Assembly: GCA_000242935.3 (NCBI GenBank)
Contig: CP007053.1
Span: 1,054,001 to 1,118,000, forward strand
Direction: 5' to 3'
DNA from: Opitutaceae bacterium TAV5
GTDB lineage: Bacteria > Verrucomicrobiota > Verrucomicrobiia > Opitutales > Opitutaceae
DNA: 64,000 nucleotides
Below, one piece after another: positions 17,781 to 26,274 of this stretch. The notes beneath the pieces were generated by a model. It saw only the letters and a program-made list of their open reading frames with translations, was not told the origin of the DNA and made no database searches. The first letter of the stretch is position 1; each line of letters opens with the position of its first letter. The translations under genes were made by a program, and so were the position numbers.

Positions 17781-18461
17781 CTAAACAGCATCGGGACTGG
17801 CGGTCAAACGGTTGCTTATGCGGTTTACCGGAGGCAATTGCAGCGGGCACCGGCGCGCAGCCTCCACCAGAATATCCCGGACTTCTTTTTCCAGATCGGG
17901 AATATCCTCAAACCAGACGAGACTCCTCAAGGCCACGGCTGGTGAAAATTGCTGTTTATACAACGCGCCGGCTCCGGCCAAACCGGTGGCGAGATCTTTT
18001 CCCGCCATTAACATCGCGGCAATATCACGGTAGTCCTTGATTTCTACCCTGCTGGAAATAGTCGCCAGCTTGAGTGCCAACAGATCATCCAGCGAAGCAA
18101 CGGCGGGAGCATCCTTGGCTCCGGCCTGTTCCGGTTCGCCGACACGGCCGAAATCGATGGAGCCGAAAAACGAAAGTTTTACATAATCATCACCGACCGG
18201 AAGCGACAGAGTCAGGGTATGACCCTGCTCCTGAAGGACATCTCCCGTTTCCAGCCAGGGAAGTATCCTGTATAGTTCCTTTTTATCCAGCGGTGTATGT
18301 GAGAAAAAATCAAAATCGACGGAAACACGATGACCCAGGCGCAGCGCGATTGCCGTGCCTCCATAAAGCACCCAAGGCGTTACCGACAAAGGTTCCAGGC
18401 GGGGCCAGATCATCTGCTGGGCGGGAGGCAGAATGGAAAAATGAGGCGCAAATATCGTCAT
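17781..18461 (-). CDS. AbiEii/AbiGii-type nucleotidyltransferase toxin family protein
   Basis: 226 residues. The nucleotidyltransferase signature GGTAIALRLGHRVSVDFDFF (34-53) carries the GG and DxD elements of the AbiEii/MenA fold, and KDYRDIAAML near residue 142 is another conserved family stretch. AbiEii-like toxins modify tRNA or nucleotide targets and act in abortive infection or as type IV toxin-antitoxin systems. The gene overlaps the preceding small gene by ATGA (18458-18461), the usual antitoxin-toxin order. The closely spaced pair sits between the two 493-bp repeats. Confidence 0.85.
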   Translation of the reverse strand: MTIFAPHFSILPPAQQMIWPRLEPLSVTPWVLYGGTAIALRLGHRVSVDFDFFSHTPLDKKELYRILPWLETGDVLQEQGHTLTLSLPVGDDYVKLSFFGSIDFGRVGEPEQAGAKDAPAVASLDDLLALKLATISSRVEIKDYRDIAAMLMAGKDLATGLAGAGALYKQQFSPAVALRSLVWFEDIPDLEKEVRDILVEAARRCPLQLPPVNRISNRLTASPDAV

Positions 18462-18760
18462 GCTGTTTTCCTGACGGGCAAGGGAGGGGGATTTTCACCC
18501 GGGTCAGTCAATCCCAGTCGGTAATGCCAGAAGGCCCAGGCTTTGGCATCGAACCAGCCCGGCATGGCCACCTCGAGGGTATGCCGGAGAGTCCGGGGAG
18601 TCACGAGGCGCACCAGACAGTCGAGATCGGACAGGGTGCCGAGTGTCATCGTTTGGGCGATCACCCGCTCGGGCGATTCCAGCGCCCTCTCCGGCGTTTC
18701 CCACCAGATATAACGCCGGGCCAGGCGCTTCAATTCGATAGACTGTCTGGAACTATCCAT
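18458..18760 (-). CDS. DUF6922-like partner (putative antitoxin) of the AbiEii-like toxin
   Basis: 100 residues. Segments RRYIWWETPERALESPERVIAQ and WFDAKAWAFWHYRLGL match small proteins commonly encoded before AbiEii-like nucleotidyltransferases (DUF6922-like). No winged-helix AbiEi domain is seen, so the neutralisation mode is unknown. Coupling to the toxin through ATGA supports a joint function. A weaker alternative is a transcriptional co-regulator. Confidence 0.65.
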   Translation of the reverse strand: MDSSRQSIELKRLARRYIWWETPERALESPERVIAQTMTLGTLSDLDCLVRLVTPRTLRHTLEVAMPGWFDAKAWAFWHYRLGLTDPGENPPPLPVRKTA

Positions 18761-18836
18761 ACGAAATCCGGATTTAACCGCTAATGAACGCTAATTGACG
18801 CTAATAAAGGCAGGGATGGCGGAGCCATCGGGTTTT

Positions 18837-19329
18837 ATTCGCGTTCATGGCAGGCTGTCGCTTCGCTCGGTACGCGTCTATTCGCGGTTAAATTTTCTCA
18901 GCCGCAAAAGAGCGCAAAAACCTTCACGCCGATGAAACATTGCGTGGCGCTTATAAGCGCCCGGAATCTTCGCGCCCTTCGCGATCTTTGTGTAAAATCA
19001 TCATCCGGGTTTATGCTGACCTGCCGGCTCACTTCCGCAAATCATAAGGGGACTTCTGGAAATTGAACAGAAGGCAACGAAGAGAACGGAGAACAACCAA
19101 GGCCGCTTACCATTCATTCCTGCTAAACTTTCTTATAATAAATAACTTTTGTTCAGAGTCCTCTTCGTTTTTACCTTCGTTACCTTTGTTTTCTTCTGTT
19201 CAAAAATGAATTTCCAGAAATACAGGGTGATTTTTGACCGATGATGAATTTTGACCTCTGCGCCCACTCCCATTCTCTGCGGTGTAGTCATTCAGTACGT
19301 TCTTGATCGGCGCCTTCTTCACGTCCTTC
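18837..19329. repeat. 493-bp direct repeat, right copy
   Basis: Matches 17260-17752 at a constant offset of 1577 bases with few substitutions. See the left copy for its mosaic content. Its right end abuts the 3' end of ugd, as the ugd fragment lies beyond the left copy. Confidence 0.95.
19063..19205. repeat. 143-bp palindromic element, copy 2
   Basis: Same ends and length as the copy at 17486-17628; it is part of the larger direct repeat. Confidence 0.8.
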
Positions 19330-19377
19330 GCGCTCTTTGTGTAATATCATCATTCGGGTTTATGCTGACCTGCCAGT

Positions 19378-20754
19378 TCACTTCCCCAACCCATACGCCC
19401 GGAAGCCGATCTTCTCCAGTTTCTCCAGGTCAACGATATTGCGGCCGTCGAACAGGAAGGCGGGTTTTTGCATGCTGGCATGGATTTTCCCGAAATCGAG
19501 CGTCTTGAATTCGTCCCACTCGGTCAGGATCGCCACCGCGTGCGCGCCAGCAGACGCTTCATAGGCCGAGCTGGCAACGCTCAGACGGCTAGCCTCCGGT
19601 TTCCGATCTCCGGTTTCCGGCGATCCGAGGACATCGATGCGGATTTTTTCCGCCGGAACCTTGGGATCATAAACCACCACGTTGGCCTGCTCTTCCAGCA
19701 GGTCGCGCACCACGCTGATCGCCGGCGATTCGCGCGTGTCGTTGGTGTCTTTCTTGAAGGCAAAGCCGAGCACCGCTATTTTTTTGCCGGCCACCGTGTT
19801 GAAAAGCGTGCGGACAATCTTTGCCGCGAAGCGGTGTTTCTGGAATTCGTTGATTTTGATCACCTGGTCCCAATAGCTGGCGACTTCAGGCAGCCCGAAG
19901 TATTCACAGAGATAGACGAGATTGAGGATGTCTTTCTGAAAACAGGAGCCGCCGAAACCGACCGAGGCTTTCAGGAACTTAGGGCCGATGCGGCTATCCC
20001 TACCGATGGCATGCGCCACTTCATCCACATTGGCCCCGGTCGCCTCGCAGAGAGCGGAAATGGCATTGATCGAGGAGATGCGCTGGGCAAGGAAGGCATT
20101 GGCTACCAGCTTGGAGAGCTCGGAGGACCAGAGATTGGTCGTGATAATCCGCTCGCGCGGCACCCAGCGGGCATAGACGCTGACCAGCGTTTCCACCGCC
20201 TGCTGGCCTTCCGGCGTGCGTTCGCCGCCGATCAGGACGCGATCGGGATTTTGCAGATCCGCGACGGCTGTGCCCTCGGCAAGAAATTCGGGATTGGAGA
20301 GCACCTGGTGGCTGGACCCGTTGCCATTGGCCTTGAGGATGGCCTGGATGGTCTCGGCCGTGCGCACCGGAATGGTCGATTTTTCGACAATGATTTTGGG
20401 GGTGGTGGCGGCCTCTGCGATGGTCCGGGCGACGGATTCGATATAACGCAGATCGGCGGCACGGCCGGCGCCGACGCCATAGGTCTTGGTCGGCGTGTTG
20501 ACCGAAACAAAGATGATATCAGCCTTGGCGATAGAAGCGTGGATATCGGTCGAAAAAAACAGATTCTTGCCACGCCGTTCCTTGACGATCTCGTCGAGGC
20601 CGGGTTCGTACACCGGGAGGTTGTCCGAATTCCACGCCGCGATGCGGGAGGCATTCATGTCAACCACGTTGACAGTGATATCATGCGCCTTGAGCGCAAT
20701 CATGGCCATGGTAGGCCCCCCGACATAACCGGCACCGATACAGCAGATGGTCAT
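19378..20754 (-). CDS. ugd: UDP-glucose 6-dehydrogenase
   Basis: 458 residues. The NAD-binding motif GAGYVG is at 7-12, and the catalytic Cys is C271 in FGGSCFQKD. The C-terminal domain carries [21 protein letters not shown], the usual UDP-binding landmark. The enzyme oxidises UDP-glucose to UDP-glucuronate in the cytoplasm, feeding the exopolysaccharide and the UDP-xylose branch (decarboxylase gene at 22437). A Pro/Gly/Lys-rich stretch [16 protein letters not shown] in the C-terminal domain is encoded by a palindromic repeat (19593-19626) that looks like an in-frame insertion. Confidence 0.93.
   Translation of the reverse strand: MTICCIGAGYVGGPTMAMIALKAHDITVNVVDMNASRIAAWNSDNLPVYEPGLDEIVKERRGKNLFFSTDIHASIAKADIIFVSVNTPTKTYGVGAGRAADLRYIESVARTIAEAATTPKIIVEKSTIPVRTAETIQAILKANGNGSSHQVLSNPEFLAEGTAVADLQNPDRVLIGGERTPEGQQAVETLVSVYARWVPRERIITTNLWSSELSKLVANAFLAQRISSINAISALCEATGANVDEVAHAIGRDSRIGPKFLKASVGFGGSCFQKDILNLVYLCEYFGLPEVASYWDQVIKINEFQKHRFAAKIVRTLFNTVAGKKIAVLGFAFKKDTNDTRESPAISVVRDLLEEQANVVVYDPKVPAEKIRIDVLGSPETGDRKPEASRLSVASSAYEASAGAHAVAILTEWDEFKTLDFGKIHASMQKPAFLFDGRNIVDLEKLEKIGFRAYGLGK
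19593..19626. repeat. in-frame palindromic insertion inside ugd
   Basis: The sequence CCTCCGGTTTCCGATCTCCGG and its continuation repeat the CCGGnnnCCGG theme seen in uvrA at 28988-29036. It translates as [10 protein letters not shown], close to DRKPEAGGPETG in uvrA, and lies in a loop region of the dehydrogenase. Confidence 0.65.
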
Positions 20755-20818
20755 TGGATTTGAAGTTGGTAGTTGGAAGTTGGGAATTTGTAGTTGGGAA
20801 TGGGAAATCCGGAGGGAG

Positions 20819-21001
20819 TTAACCGCTAAAAAACGCTAATTGACGCTAATGATGAAAGGAGAAGTCGTCTCAATCCCGATCGTTTACACAAAGGTCGCAA
20901 AGAACGCGAAGGAGTGCCGATTATCTTCTTCGCGCCCTTGGCGATCTTTGTGTAGAATCACTGCCTGGTTTATTAGCGAAGATTAGCGTGGATTAGCGGT
21001 T
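20819..21001. repeat. compound inverted repeat between ugd and the DUF6036-like gene
   Basis: The left end (20819-20850, TTAACCGCTAAAAAACGCTAA) and right end (20973-21001, TTAGCG...GATTAGCGGTT) are inverted relative to each other. Inside lies a smaller palindrome, TTTACACAAAGG...CTTTGTGTAGAA (20883-20960). Such nested palindromes recur in the window and are not coding. Confidence 0.8.
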
Positions 21002-21011
21002 CAACAGACCT

Positions 21012-21581
21012 TCAGTTATTCCCGATTTTTTCTATGCAAGTGAGCAGCCACTCCCTGTTCGCGACAAAGGCATCTTCGATTTCTGTAACGGGTGGTATTT
21101 GCGCCTGATCCAGCGATTCATGCAATACAGCGACCGAACAATCCTTCTGCCTCAAAAGAAATTCTATATCCTCGCGATCCTGCGGATCAATCCGCATCAT
21201 TTTAGTCAATATCAGGTCTTCAGTCGATGGTCGCCATAAGCGCAGATGTTTCAGTCCGGAGATTTCCAGTATAACCACCTTTTTCAGCCAATCCGATGTC
21301 AGAATGACCTGCCTGTCTTCAAAAAGATGCGTGAAATACAGACCCGCACTGTCGAGGGTTTCATTTGTTTTGGCCTGCGCCTGCCAGAAATCCTCATTGG
21401 CATCGATGGCCAGAATATCCCCGGCGGGCAGAATCGCATCGACATCCATCGTTGCATGATAGCCTGCCGGTGCATCCGGGAAACCCAGCGCCAACGCCGA
21501 CCGTCCGTAGATATACAAGCTGAACGGATGGACAAGATAGTCATCCAGCGTCCGAAGAATATGGAGTGGATTGCTTTTCAT
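21012..21581 (-). CDS. DUF6036-like nucleotidyltransferase
   Basis: 189 residues from ATG 21581. The segment YIYGRSALALGF followed by TMDVDAIL has the GxS/A and DxD pattern of minimal nucleotidyltransferases grouped as DUF6036, and the C-terminal half has TKMMRIDPQDREDIEFLL. The frame extends upstream to 21740, but that part is the shadow of the preceding gene; ATG 21581 overlaps its stop as ATGA. Proteins of this kind are suspected toxins related to AbiEii and MNT enzymes. Function here is inferred. Confidence 0.7.
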   Translation of the reverse strand: MKSNPLHILRTLDDYLVHPFSLYIYGRSALALGFPDAPAGYHATMDVDAILPAGDILAIDANEDFWQAQAKTNETLDSAGLYFTHLFEDRQVILTSDWLKKVVILEISGLKHLRLWRPSTEDLILTKMMRIDPQDREDIEFLLRQKDCSVAVLHESLDQAQIPPVTEIEDAFVANREWLLTCIEKIGNN

Positions 21582-22129
21582 CTTGCGGCATGCCGCATGC
21601 GCCCGGGCCGTAGCCATACGGGACGAGCGACGACTCCTCCTCGCAATCTTCCGGGTGCGGAAACAAACCGGCTCGGGTGGGGCCATACACCTGGCCGCCC
21701 CCGCGCGGCAACCGGAAGAGCGGCAATGAGCCTTTCCCAAAAATCCCTGCGCCCGGTATCATAAATAGCTGCCTGGTCCGCGATATAGCGCAGTACGGGG
21801 GTGGCCCGCTCCATCAGCGCCAGACGCACCAGACGGCTTCGGTCCATTTCCGGAGCCCCCAGCAACTGCGCCGCACACCGGATCCTTTGCGGATGATATT
21901 CCTGGGCGCCAGAAAGCAGGGCTATCGCCAGTTCTTCGTTACTCAACACGTCTGTTCCCGGATCCATGACCGCCGATCCGTCATAATCCGCCGGTGCGTA
22001 ATGGGAGCAGCCGCGTTTTACCGCAAGGCAAAGCAGTGCGTCTGGTGTCGGGAAACCCAGCAGCCCTACTTTTCGCAGCAGCGGTGATATATGCGGAACA
22101 CTTCCCGCTGTATTAGCAACGGATAACAT
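21578..22129 (-). CDS. helical partner of the DUF6036-like nucleotidyltransferase
   Basis: 183 residues, no recognised domain. The middle, LSNEELAIALLSGAQEYHP then RIRCAAQLLGAPEMD, looks helical, and the C-terminus is rich in Arg, Pro and Gly with HPSRFVS. Proteins with the same layout (LSNEELxxALLS, AQLLGAP, HPSRF) typically precede DUF6036 genes, so the pair is a likely two-gene module, possibly an antitoxin-toxin or nucleic-acid modification pair. This pairing is recalled from similar loci, not computed. Confidence 0.55.
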   Translation of the reverse strand: MLSVANTAGSVPHISPLLRKVGLLGFPTPDALLCLAVKRGCSHYAPADYDGSAVMDPGTDVLSNEELAIALLSGAQEYHPQRIRCAAQLLGAPEMDRSRLVRLALMERATPVLRYIADQAAIYDTGRRDFWERLIAALPVAARGRPGVWPHPSRFVSAPGRLRGGVVARPVWLRPGRMRHAAR

Positions 22130-22436
22130 GGGAATGAGGATCTGGAAAATACGTTTTTAACCGCTAATGAACGCTAATTGACGCTAAAGCATTTTTTTAA
22201 AAATTGTAGCCGTACAGGATCCTGAAAACAGAACCACGGATATCACGGATGCACACGAATAAGAAGGAAGCGGCAAGGCATGGTTTGAATCCGTGATAAT
22301 CCGCGAAATCCGTGGTTAAAAAACGACTACAGTTTTATTTGAACCGCTCTAATGATGACCGGGAATTGTGATCCATGACTCAAAAGCGGGTGCTCGGGAA
22401 TTAGCGAAGATCAGCGTGGATTAGTGGTCAAAAACT
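22130..22436. repeat. nested palindromic repeats, no gene
   Basis: An outer inverted pair (22157-22187, TTAACCGCTAATGAACG; 22401-22428, TTAGCGAAGATCAGCG) encloses an inner AACCACGGAT...ATCCGTGGTTAA palindrome (22232-22318). The same two families occur at 20819-21001 and 28106-28171. Nothing coding is seen. Confidence 0.8.
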
Positions 22437-23369
22437 TCAGTTCTTCAATGTCTCCCGGAAGTGTTGGATCGTGCGCGCCAGCCCGTCTTCGAGCGCAATG
22501 GTTGGCTCCCACTTCAGGTGTTGCTGCGCCAGGGTGATGTCCGGTTTCCGCTGTTTCGGGTCGTCCTGGGGAAGCGGCTGGTGGACGATCTTCGATTTTC
22601 CTCCGACCAGCTTGAGCGTGAGCTCGGCCAGTTGCAGCATCGTGAACTCGCCGGGGTTGCCGAGATTGACCGGGCCCGTCAGCGTATCCTGATTCATCAG
22701 ACGGACAAAACCCTCGATCAAGTCATTCACATAGCAAAAGGAACGGGTCTGGTTCCCATCTCCATAGATAGTGATATCCTCTCCCTTGAGGGCTTGAACG
22801 ATGAAGTTGGAAACGACCCGGCCATCGCTGGGGTGCATGCGGGGACCATAGGTGTTAAAGATGCGAGCAATGCGGATATCGGTGCCGTTTTGCCGGTGGT
22901 AATCCATAAACAGCGTCTCTGCACAGCGTTTGCCTTCGTCGTAACAGGACCGGATGCCGATGGGGTTGACGTTGCCCCAGTAACTCTCCGGCTGGGGATG
23001 CACCGCCGGGTCTCCATAAACTTCACTCGTGCTGGCCTGAAACACCCGGGCACGGATGCGCTTGGCGAGGCCGAGGCAGTTGATCGCGCCCATGACCGAG
23101 GTCTTGATGGTCTTGATCGCGTTGTACTGGTAGTGAGGAGGAGATGCAGGACAGGCCAGATTATAGATCTGGTCCACCTCGAACTTGAAGGGATCGATGA
23201 CATCGTGCCGGACGAGCTCGAACGCAGGATTGTTGAGGAGGTGGACGATGTTGGTTTTACGTCCGGTAAAAAAATTATCGAGGCAAATGACCTCGTGCCC
23301 TTCGGCAAGAAGACGGTCGCAAAGATGGGAGCCGAGAAATCCGGCCCCGCCGGTGATCAGGATACGCAT
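22437..23369 (-). CDS. UDP-glucuronate decarboxylase (UDP-xylose synthase)
   Basis: 310 residues, the usual UXS length. [14 protein letters not shown] starts at residue 7, STSEVYGDP holds the catalytic Ser/Thr, and YDEGKR is the YxxxK motif. [16 protein letters not shown] and [22 protein letters not shown] are near-diagnostic for UXS. It oxidises and decarboxylates UDP-glucuronate to UDP-xylose using bound NAD. ATG 23369 is chosen because the upstream extension to 23519 has no homologous content and crosses a repeat-rich region. With ugd it forms the UDP-glucose to UDP-xylose path. Confidence 0.93.
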   Translation of the reverse strand: MRILITGGAGFLGSHLCDRLLAEGHEVICLDNFFTGRKTNIVHLLNNPAFELVRHDVIDPFKFEVDQIYNLACPASPPHYQYNAIKTIKTSVMGAINCLGLAKRIRARVFQASTSEVYGDPAVHPQPESYWGNVNPIGIRSCYDEGKRCAETLFMDYHRQNGTDIRIARIFNTYGPRMHPSDGRVVSNFIVQALKGEDITIYGDGNQTRSFCYVNDLIEGFVRLMNQDTLTGPVNLGNPGEFTMLQLAELTLKLVGGKSKIVHQPLPQDDPKQRKPDITLAQQHLKWEPTIALEDGLARTIQHFRETLKN

Positions 23370-23669
23370 GGGGAAGCTTGTGAGGGAAAAACTGAACCAG
23401 AACGAGAGTGTTTCGTCAGTTCGGAACTCCAGCGAGCTTGCGACTTTGGTCGCCCGGAGGGCACCCGGTCCGGTCTGGCCTTCCGCTGCGCTCCAGGCCG
23501 CACCCTCCGGGTGCGCCATCTTCGCTCTCTCGTGCTTCGTACGCGCTGCCGCGCTTCGTCGCCCCGGCTGGGCTCAGTTCGGTTTTCGACCGAGCTTCGC
23601 CCCGTCACGTCCCCGGGGCGTAACCTGAAAAAAATAAACTGGTTCGCGGTGAAAGCCGCATGAAAAATG
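23370..23669. other. gene-free G+C-rich stretch with palindromes
   Basis: This region upstream of the UXS gene contains inverted segments such as GGAGGGCACCCGG against CACCCTCCGGGTGC (about 23455-23515) and a GAACGAGAG/CTCTCGTGC pair around it. Overlapping open frames here have no protein character. The UXS promoter is expected close to 23370-23400. Confidence 0.6.
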
Positions 23670-24227
23670 TCAACCCAGCAAGCGAGCGACGATGGGCAGG
23701 ACGGTCATGGCACGCTTCGGCCAAGTCTGTAACTTGGACACACGATTCTCCATGATCTCCCGCTGTGCCTCGTCCGGCGCCATGCCGGCAAAATCCGAAT
23801 TGCCCAGCGCATCGGCGCGGGCCTTCCATGTCTCCAGCTCCGGCTGGATCCGCTCGCGGATAAATCCGCTCACCAGTTGGCGCAATTCGACCACCGGTTC
23901 AAAAAACTCCCGCCGGTCCCCCATGATCACCACCGGCTTGATCGCCCCCCATGTGCGCAAAAAACGGAGCCCCTGGCTCACCGAGCCCTTGCTGATCTTC
24001 AGCCGCCCGGTGATGTCCTGCGCCGAAAGCGGCACCGGCGAGGCAAACAGCAACCCGTAAATCTCCCCCAGCGACCGGGGCGCCCCCAGCGCCTGGGTCA
24101 ACTGCACAAAAATCGCCACGATCTCCTGCTCATGCACCCCGAGGACGGCTCCCTTCCCCGCATCCGCGTCATCCGCCCCCGCCTCCTCGGCGGTCAATTC
24201 GGCGGAATGGTGAGAAACAGGAATCAC
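23670..24227 (-). CDS. GbsR/MarR-type transcriptional regulator
   Basis: 185 residues from a GTG start. The winged-helix region GEIYGLLFASPVPLSAQDI then KISKGSVSQGLRFLRTWGA (about 58-95) has the GbsR-type pattern. The C-terminal helices (LETWKARADALG) fit a dimerisation region. GbsR-like proteins repress transport or envelope genes. Its position directly upstream of UDP-sugar genes on the same strand suggests control of polysaccharide supply, which is inference. A palindrome upstream (24258-24275) could be its own operator. Confidence 0.8.
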   Translation of the reverse strand: MIPVSHHSAELTAEEAGADDADAGKGAVLGVHEQEIVAIFVQLTQALGAPRSLGEIYGLLFASPVPLSAQDITGRLKISKGSVSQGLRFLRTWGAIKPVVIMGDRREFFEPVVELRQLVSGFIRERIQPELETWKARADALGNSDFAGMAPDEAQREIMENRVSKLQTWPKRAMTVLPIVARLLG

Positions 24228-24257
24228 GTCGTTAAGCTGAGCTTACTACTTCATTGA

Positions 24258-24275
24258 GTTCAATTCAAAATGAAC
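24258..24275. promoter_or_regulatory. candidate operator of the GbsR/MarR-type regulator
   Basis: GTTCA-ATTCAAAA-TGAAC has 5-base inverted arms and lies 30 bases upstream of the GTG start of the regulator. Position and symmetry fit autoregulation, but the arms are short. Confidence 0.35.
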
Positions 24276-24392
24276 ACCCTCTTGCAAAATTCTGGAATGA
24301 ATCGACCAGATGAGACGGGACTCCGGATTGCCGGAGCAAAAATCAGGTGCCGGCTGGACCACAGATTCCACTGATTGACACGGGGAGTCCGG

Positions 24393-24491
24393 GTGGCATG
24401 GCCATCCTGGCCATGAAGTGGCACGGGCTTCCAGCCCGTGTTCCGGAAGGCGGCGCTTCGCGCCGTCCACGGGCAGGGATGCCCGTGCCAC
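24393..24491. repeat. GTGGCACGGGC-type palindromic repeats (cluster)
   Basis: Consecutive palindromes GTGGCATGGCC...GGCCAT and GTGGCACGGGC...GCCCGTG, closing with GGGCAGGGATGCCCGTGCCAC. They lie just downstream of the secreted-protein gene. Related units occur at 25941, 30421, 33470, 36400, 36659 and 45335. Confidence 0.8.
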
Positions 24492-24492
24492 C

Positions 24493-25857
24493 TCAATTCC
24501 ATTGCAGCACCATCTCCGGTTTCCACCGGTGCCACCCCGGTACATCCTCCGGCACCGGATCGGGCAGCGAGAGGATGACGGCGCCGTCCTCCTTCGAGGC
24601 GGCGGCCGTGATCCCGTAGTTTTCCTTCAACCATGCGGCCGTTTCCGCGCTCGCCGGATCGCGCGACGTCGCCCGCAACTCCAGCATCGCCCGCAAGATC
24701 TGCTGCCGGGCGCCCGCATACCGGATCGCCGCGTCGACGCTGCGCATGGTCTCCCGGTCGATCACCCCGAAGGTCCGCCGGTTCCCGTCCTCCGGATCCG
24801 GCGGCTCCCCGCGTTCGAAACGGCCGATCAAGTCCTCCGACCTCTCCTCGAGTTCGTCCAGGGCGGCGGCCAGCGCGACCGGATTCAGCAAAGCCTCGTC
24901 GTCCCCCGCCACGTGGCGAAACTGCGCCAGCTCCGCCTTCGTCAGCATCCGTCCCGCATAAACCAGCTCGCGCGATTTCACCTTCACTGTCGCCACCTCG
25001 TCGCCCCGGGCGATCTGCGCGGTTCCCCCTTCCGTATTCACCGCAAGAATACGGATCCCCCTCACCGGACCGCGCCGGCTGCTCACGATAAACGCCTCCC
25101 CGTTGACCATGTCCTCGAACCCGACAAAAAACTCGTCCGCCGAATAATAGCCCAGTGACGACACCCGCAGCCGCGACATCCACTCCGGCGTTTTCTCGCC
25201 GTCTGTCGTCAGCTTTCGCAGCCGGCTCCGCATCATCTCCAGGCCAAACCGCATCTCCCGGCGAAAAAGGGCGCCATCGGCCTCCGGCCATGGGCGTAGC
25301 CCGTCCACCCTGGCGGCGATCCGTTTCGCCTGCTCCGCCGAAAGTGTTCCCCCCTGCCCGGCCACATGCGCCGCAACGATCCCGTGCGACGCCGCTCGCG
25401 CCAGAATCGGAAAAACCAGCGGATCATCCGGCATCGCCTGCTCGCCGATACGCAACGCGGCCGACAACGCCACATCCGGCGGCACGGTCGCAACCGCTGT
25501 CGCGCCCTCCCTGACGGGCGATGGCATCGCTGCATCCAGCAACATCCTGACTGCGCCCATCCGGTTGCCTGCATCAATCGCCAGCATGCCCGGCTCTTCG
25601 CCATCCGGCGCCGGCGTCCGCGCCACCTCGCCGCGCTCCGCTTCCTGCAAGATCTCCGCCAGCACCGGCGCCGCCAGCCGCTGTCGCTCCGCCAGCGGCA
25701 ACGAATCCCAGGTGTTTCGTTTCTCCGCCGGCAACCCCGCGCGGAAGGTGCTCATGACTGCATACGGTTTTTTCAACGCGTCACCCGCGGCCTCCGCCGC
25801 TCTCCCGGGAGCGGATCCCGCCAGCATCAGTGAACTCAGGGCAAGCCAACGCAACAT
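24493..25857 (-). CDS. secreted protein of unknown function
   Basis: 454 residues from ATG 25857. A signal peptide (LRWLALSSLMLAGSAPGRA, cleavage after AEA likely near residue 24) starts the protein. The rest is Ala/Arg/Glu-rich and mainly helical with no recognised domain; the middle has GGTAQIARGDEVATVKVKSRELVYAG, which looks like a small beta unit. The frame runs to 26058, but that part translates palindromic repeats. Its stop is followed at once by the repeat cluster at 24393-24491. Confidence 0.65.
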   Translation of the reverse strand: MLRWLALSSLMLAGSAPGRAAEAAGDALKKPYAVMSTFRAGLPAEKRNTWDSLPLAERQRLAAPVLAEILQEAERGEVARTPAPDGEEPGMLAIDAGNRMGAVRMLLDAAMPSPVREGATAVATVPPDVALSAALRIGEQAMPDDPLVFPILARAASHGIVAAHVAGQGGTLSAEQAKRIAARVDGLRPWPEADGALFRREMRFGLEMMRSRLRKLTTDGEKTPEWMSRLRVSSLGYYSADEFFVGFEDMVNGEAFIVSSRRGPVRGIRILAVNTEGGTAQIARGDEVATVKVKSRELVYAGRMLTKAELAQFRHVAGDDEALLNPVALAAALDELEERSEDLIGRFERGEPPDPEDGNRRTFGVIDRETMRSVDAAIRYAGARQQILRAMLELRATSRDPASAETAAWLKENYGITAAASKEDGAVILSLPDPVPEDVPGWHRWKPEMVLQWN

Positions 25858-25940
25858 ATCTGCAAAAATGATCCGTTTCCGGCGGCATTGCACCCCCAAA
25901 AATGCCGGCCACGTCCCGCCAAGTGTAATCGGAAGCGAGA

Positions 25941-26092
25941 GTGGCATGGGCATCCCTGCCCATGAACGTTGCCTCCCGGCGTGGCACGGGCATCCCTGCC
26001 CGTGTGCGTTGCCTCCCGGCAGAAGTGGCGCGGGAGGCGCGGGCAGGGATGCCCGCACCTCCCCGGAATCATGGGCTGGAAGCCCATGCCAC
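25941..26092. repeat. GTGGCACGGGC-type palindromic repeats (cluster)
   Basis: At least four units such as GTGGCATGGGCATCCCTGCC, GTGGCACGGGCATCCCTGCC and ATGGGCTGGAAGCCCATGCC follow one another. Together with the rest of the gene-free stretch 25858-26274 this separates the divergently transcribed secreted-protein and creatininase genes. Confidence 0.85.
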
Positions 26093-26274
26093 TTTTACTG
26101 CCAATCTGCCAATCCGGCATTCACCACTTCCTTTTACACTTACACTTTGCCCCGCCCGCGCGACCACGCGCAGCGTCACCCTCCGATGCCGATGCTTCCC
26201 GCTCACCTCTGCGGCCTCACGGCCTCCTTGCCCGCAGCCTTGCCCCGCTCCCGCCAGCCGCCATCGTGCCCGGC

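Larger units (their letters stand above)
18761..19377. other. gene-free stretch made of repeats
   Basis: It holds a half-copy of the TTAACCGCTAATGAACGCTAA repeat (18775-18804), the right 493-bp direct repeat with its 143-bp palindromic element (19063-19205), and a partial ACACAAAG-type end near 19330. No coding sequence is seen. Promoters for the AbiEii-like pair must lie here. Confidence 0.8.

Noticed and set aside
17260-19329. Composite transposon formed by the two 493-bp repeats
   Set aside because: No transposase gene or insertion-sequence ends are seen in the repeats; they are mosaics of short palindromes, so they are listed only as direct repeats.
24260-25291. 343-codon minus-strand frame in the secreted-protein gene
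   Set aside because: Gly/Arg-rich shadow frame; the neighbouring frame has a signal peptide and balanced composition.
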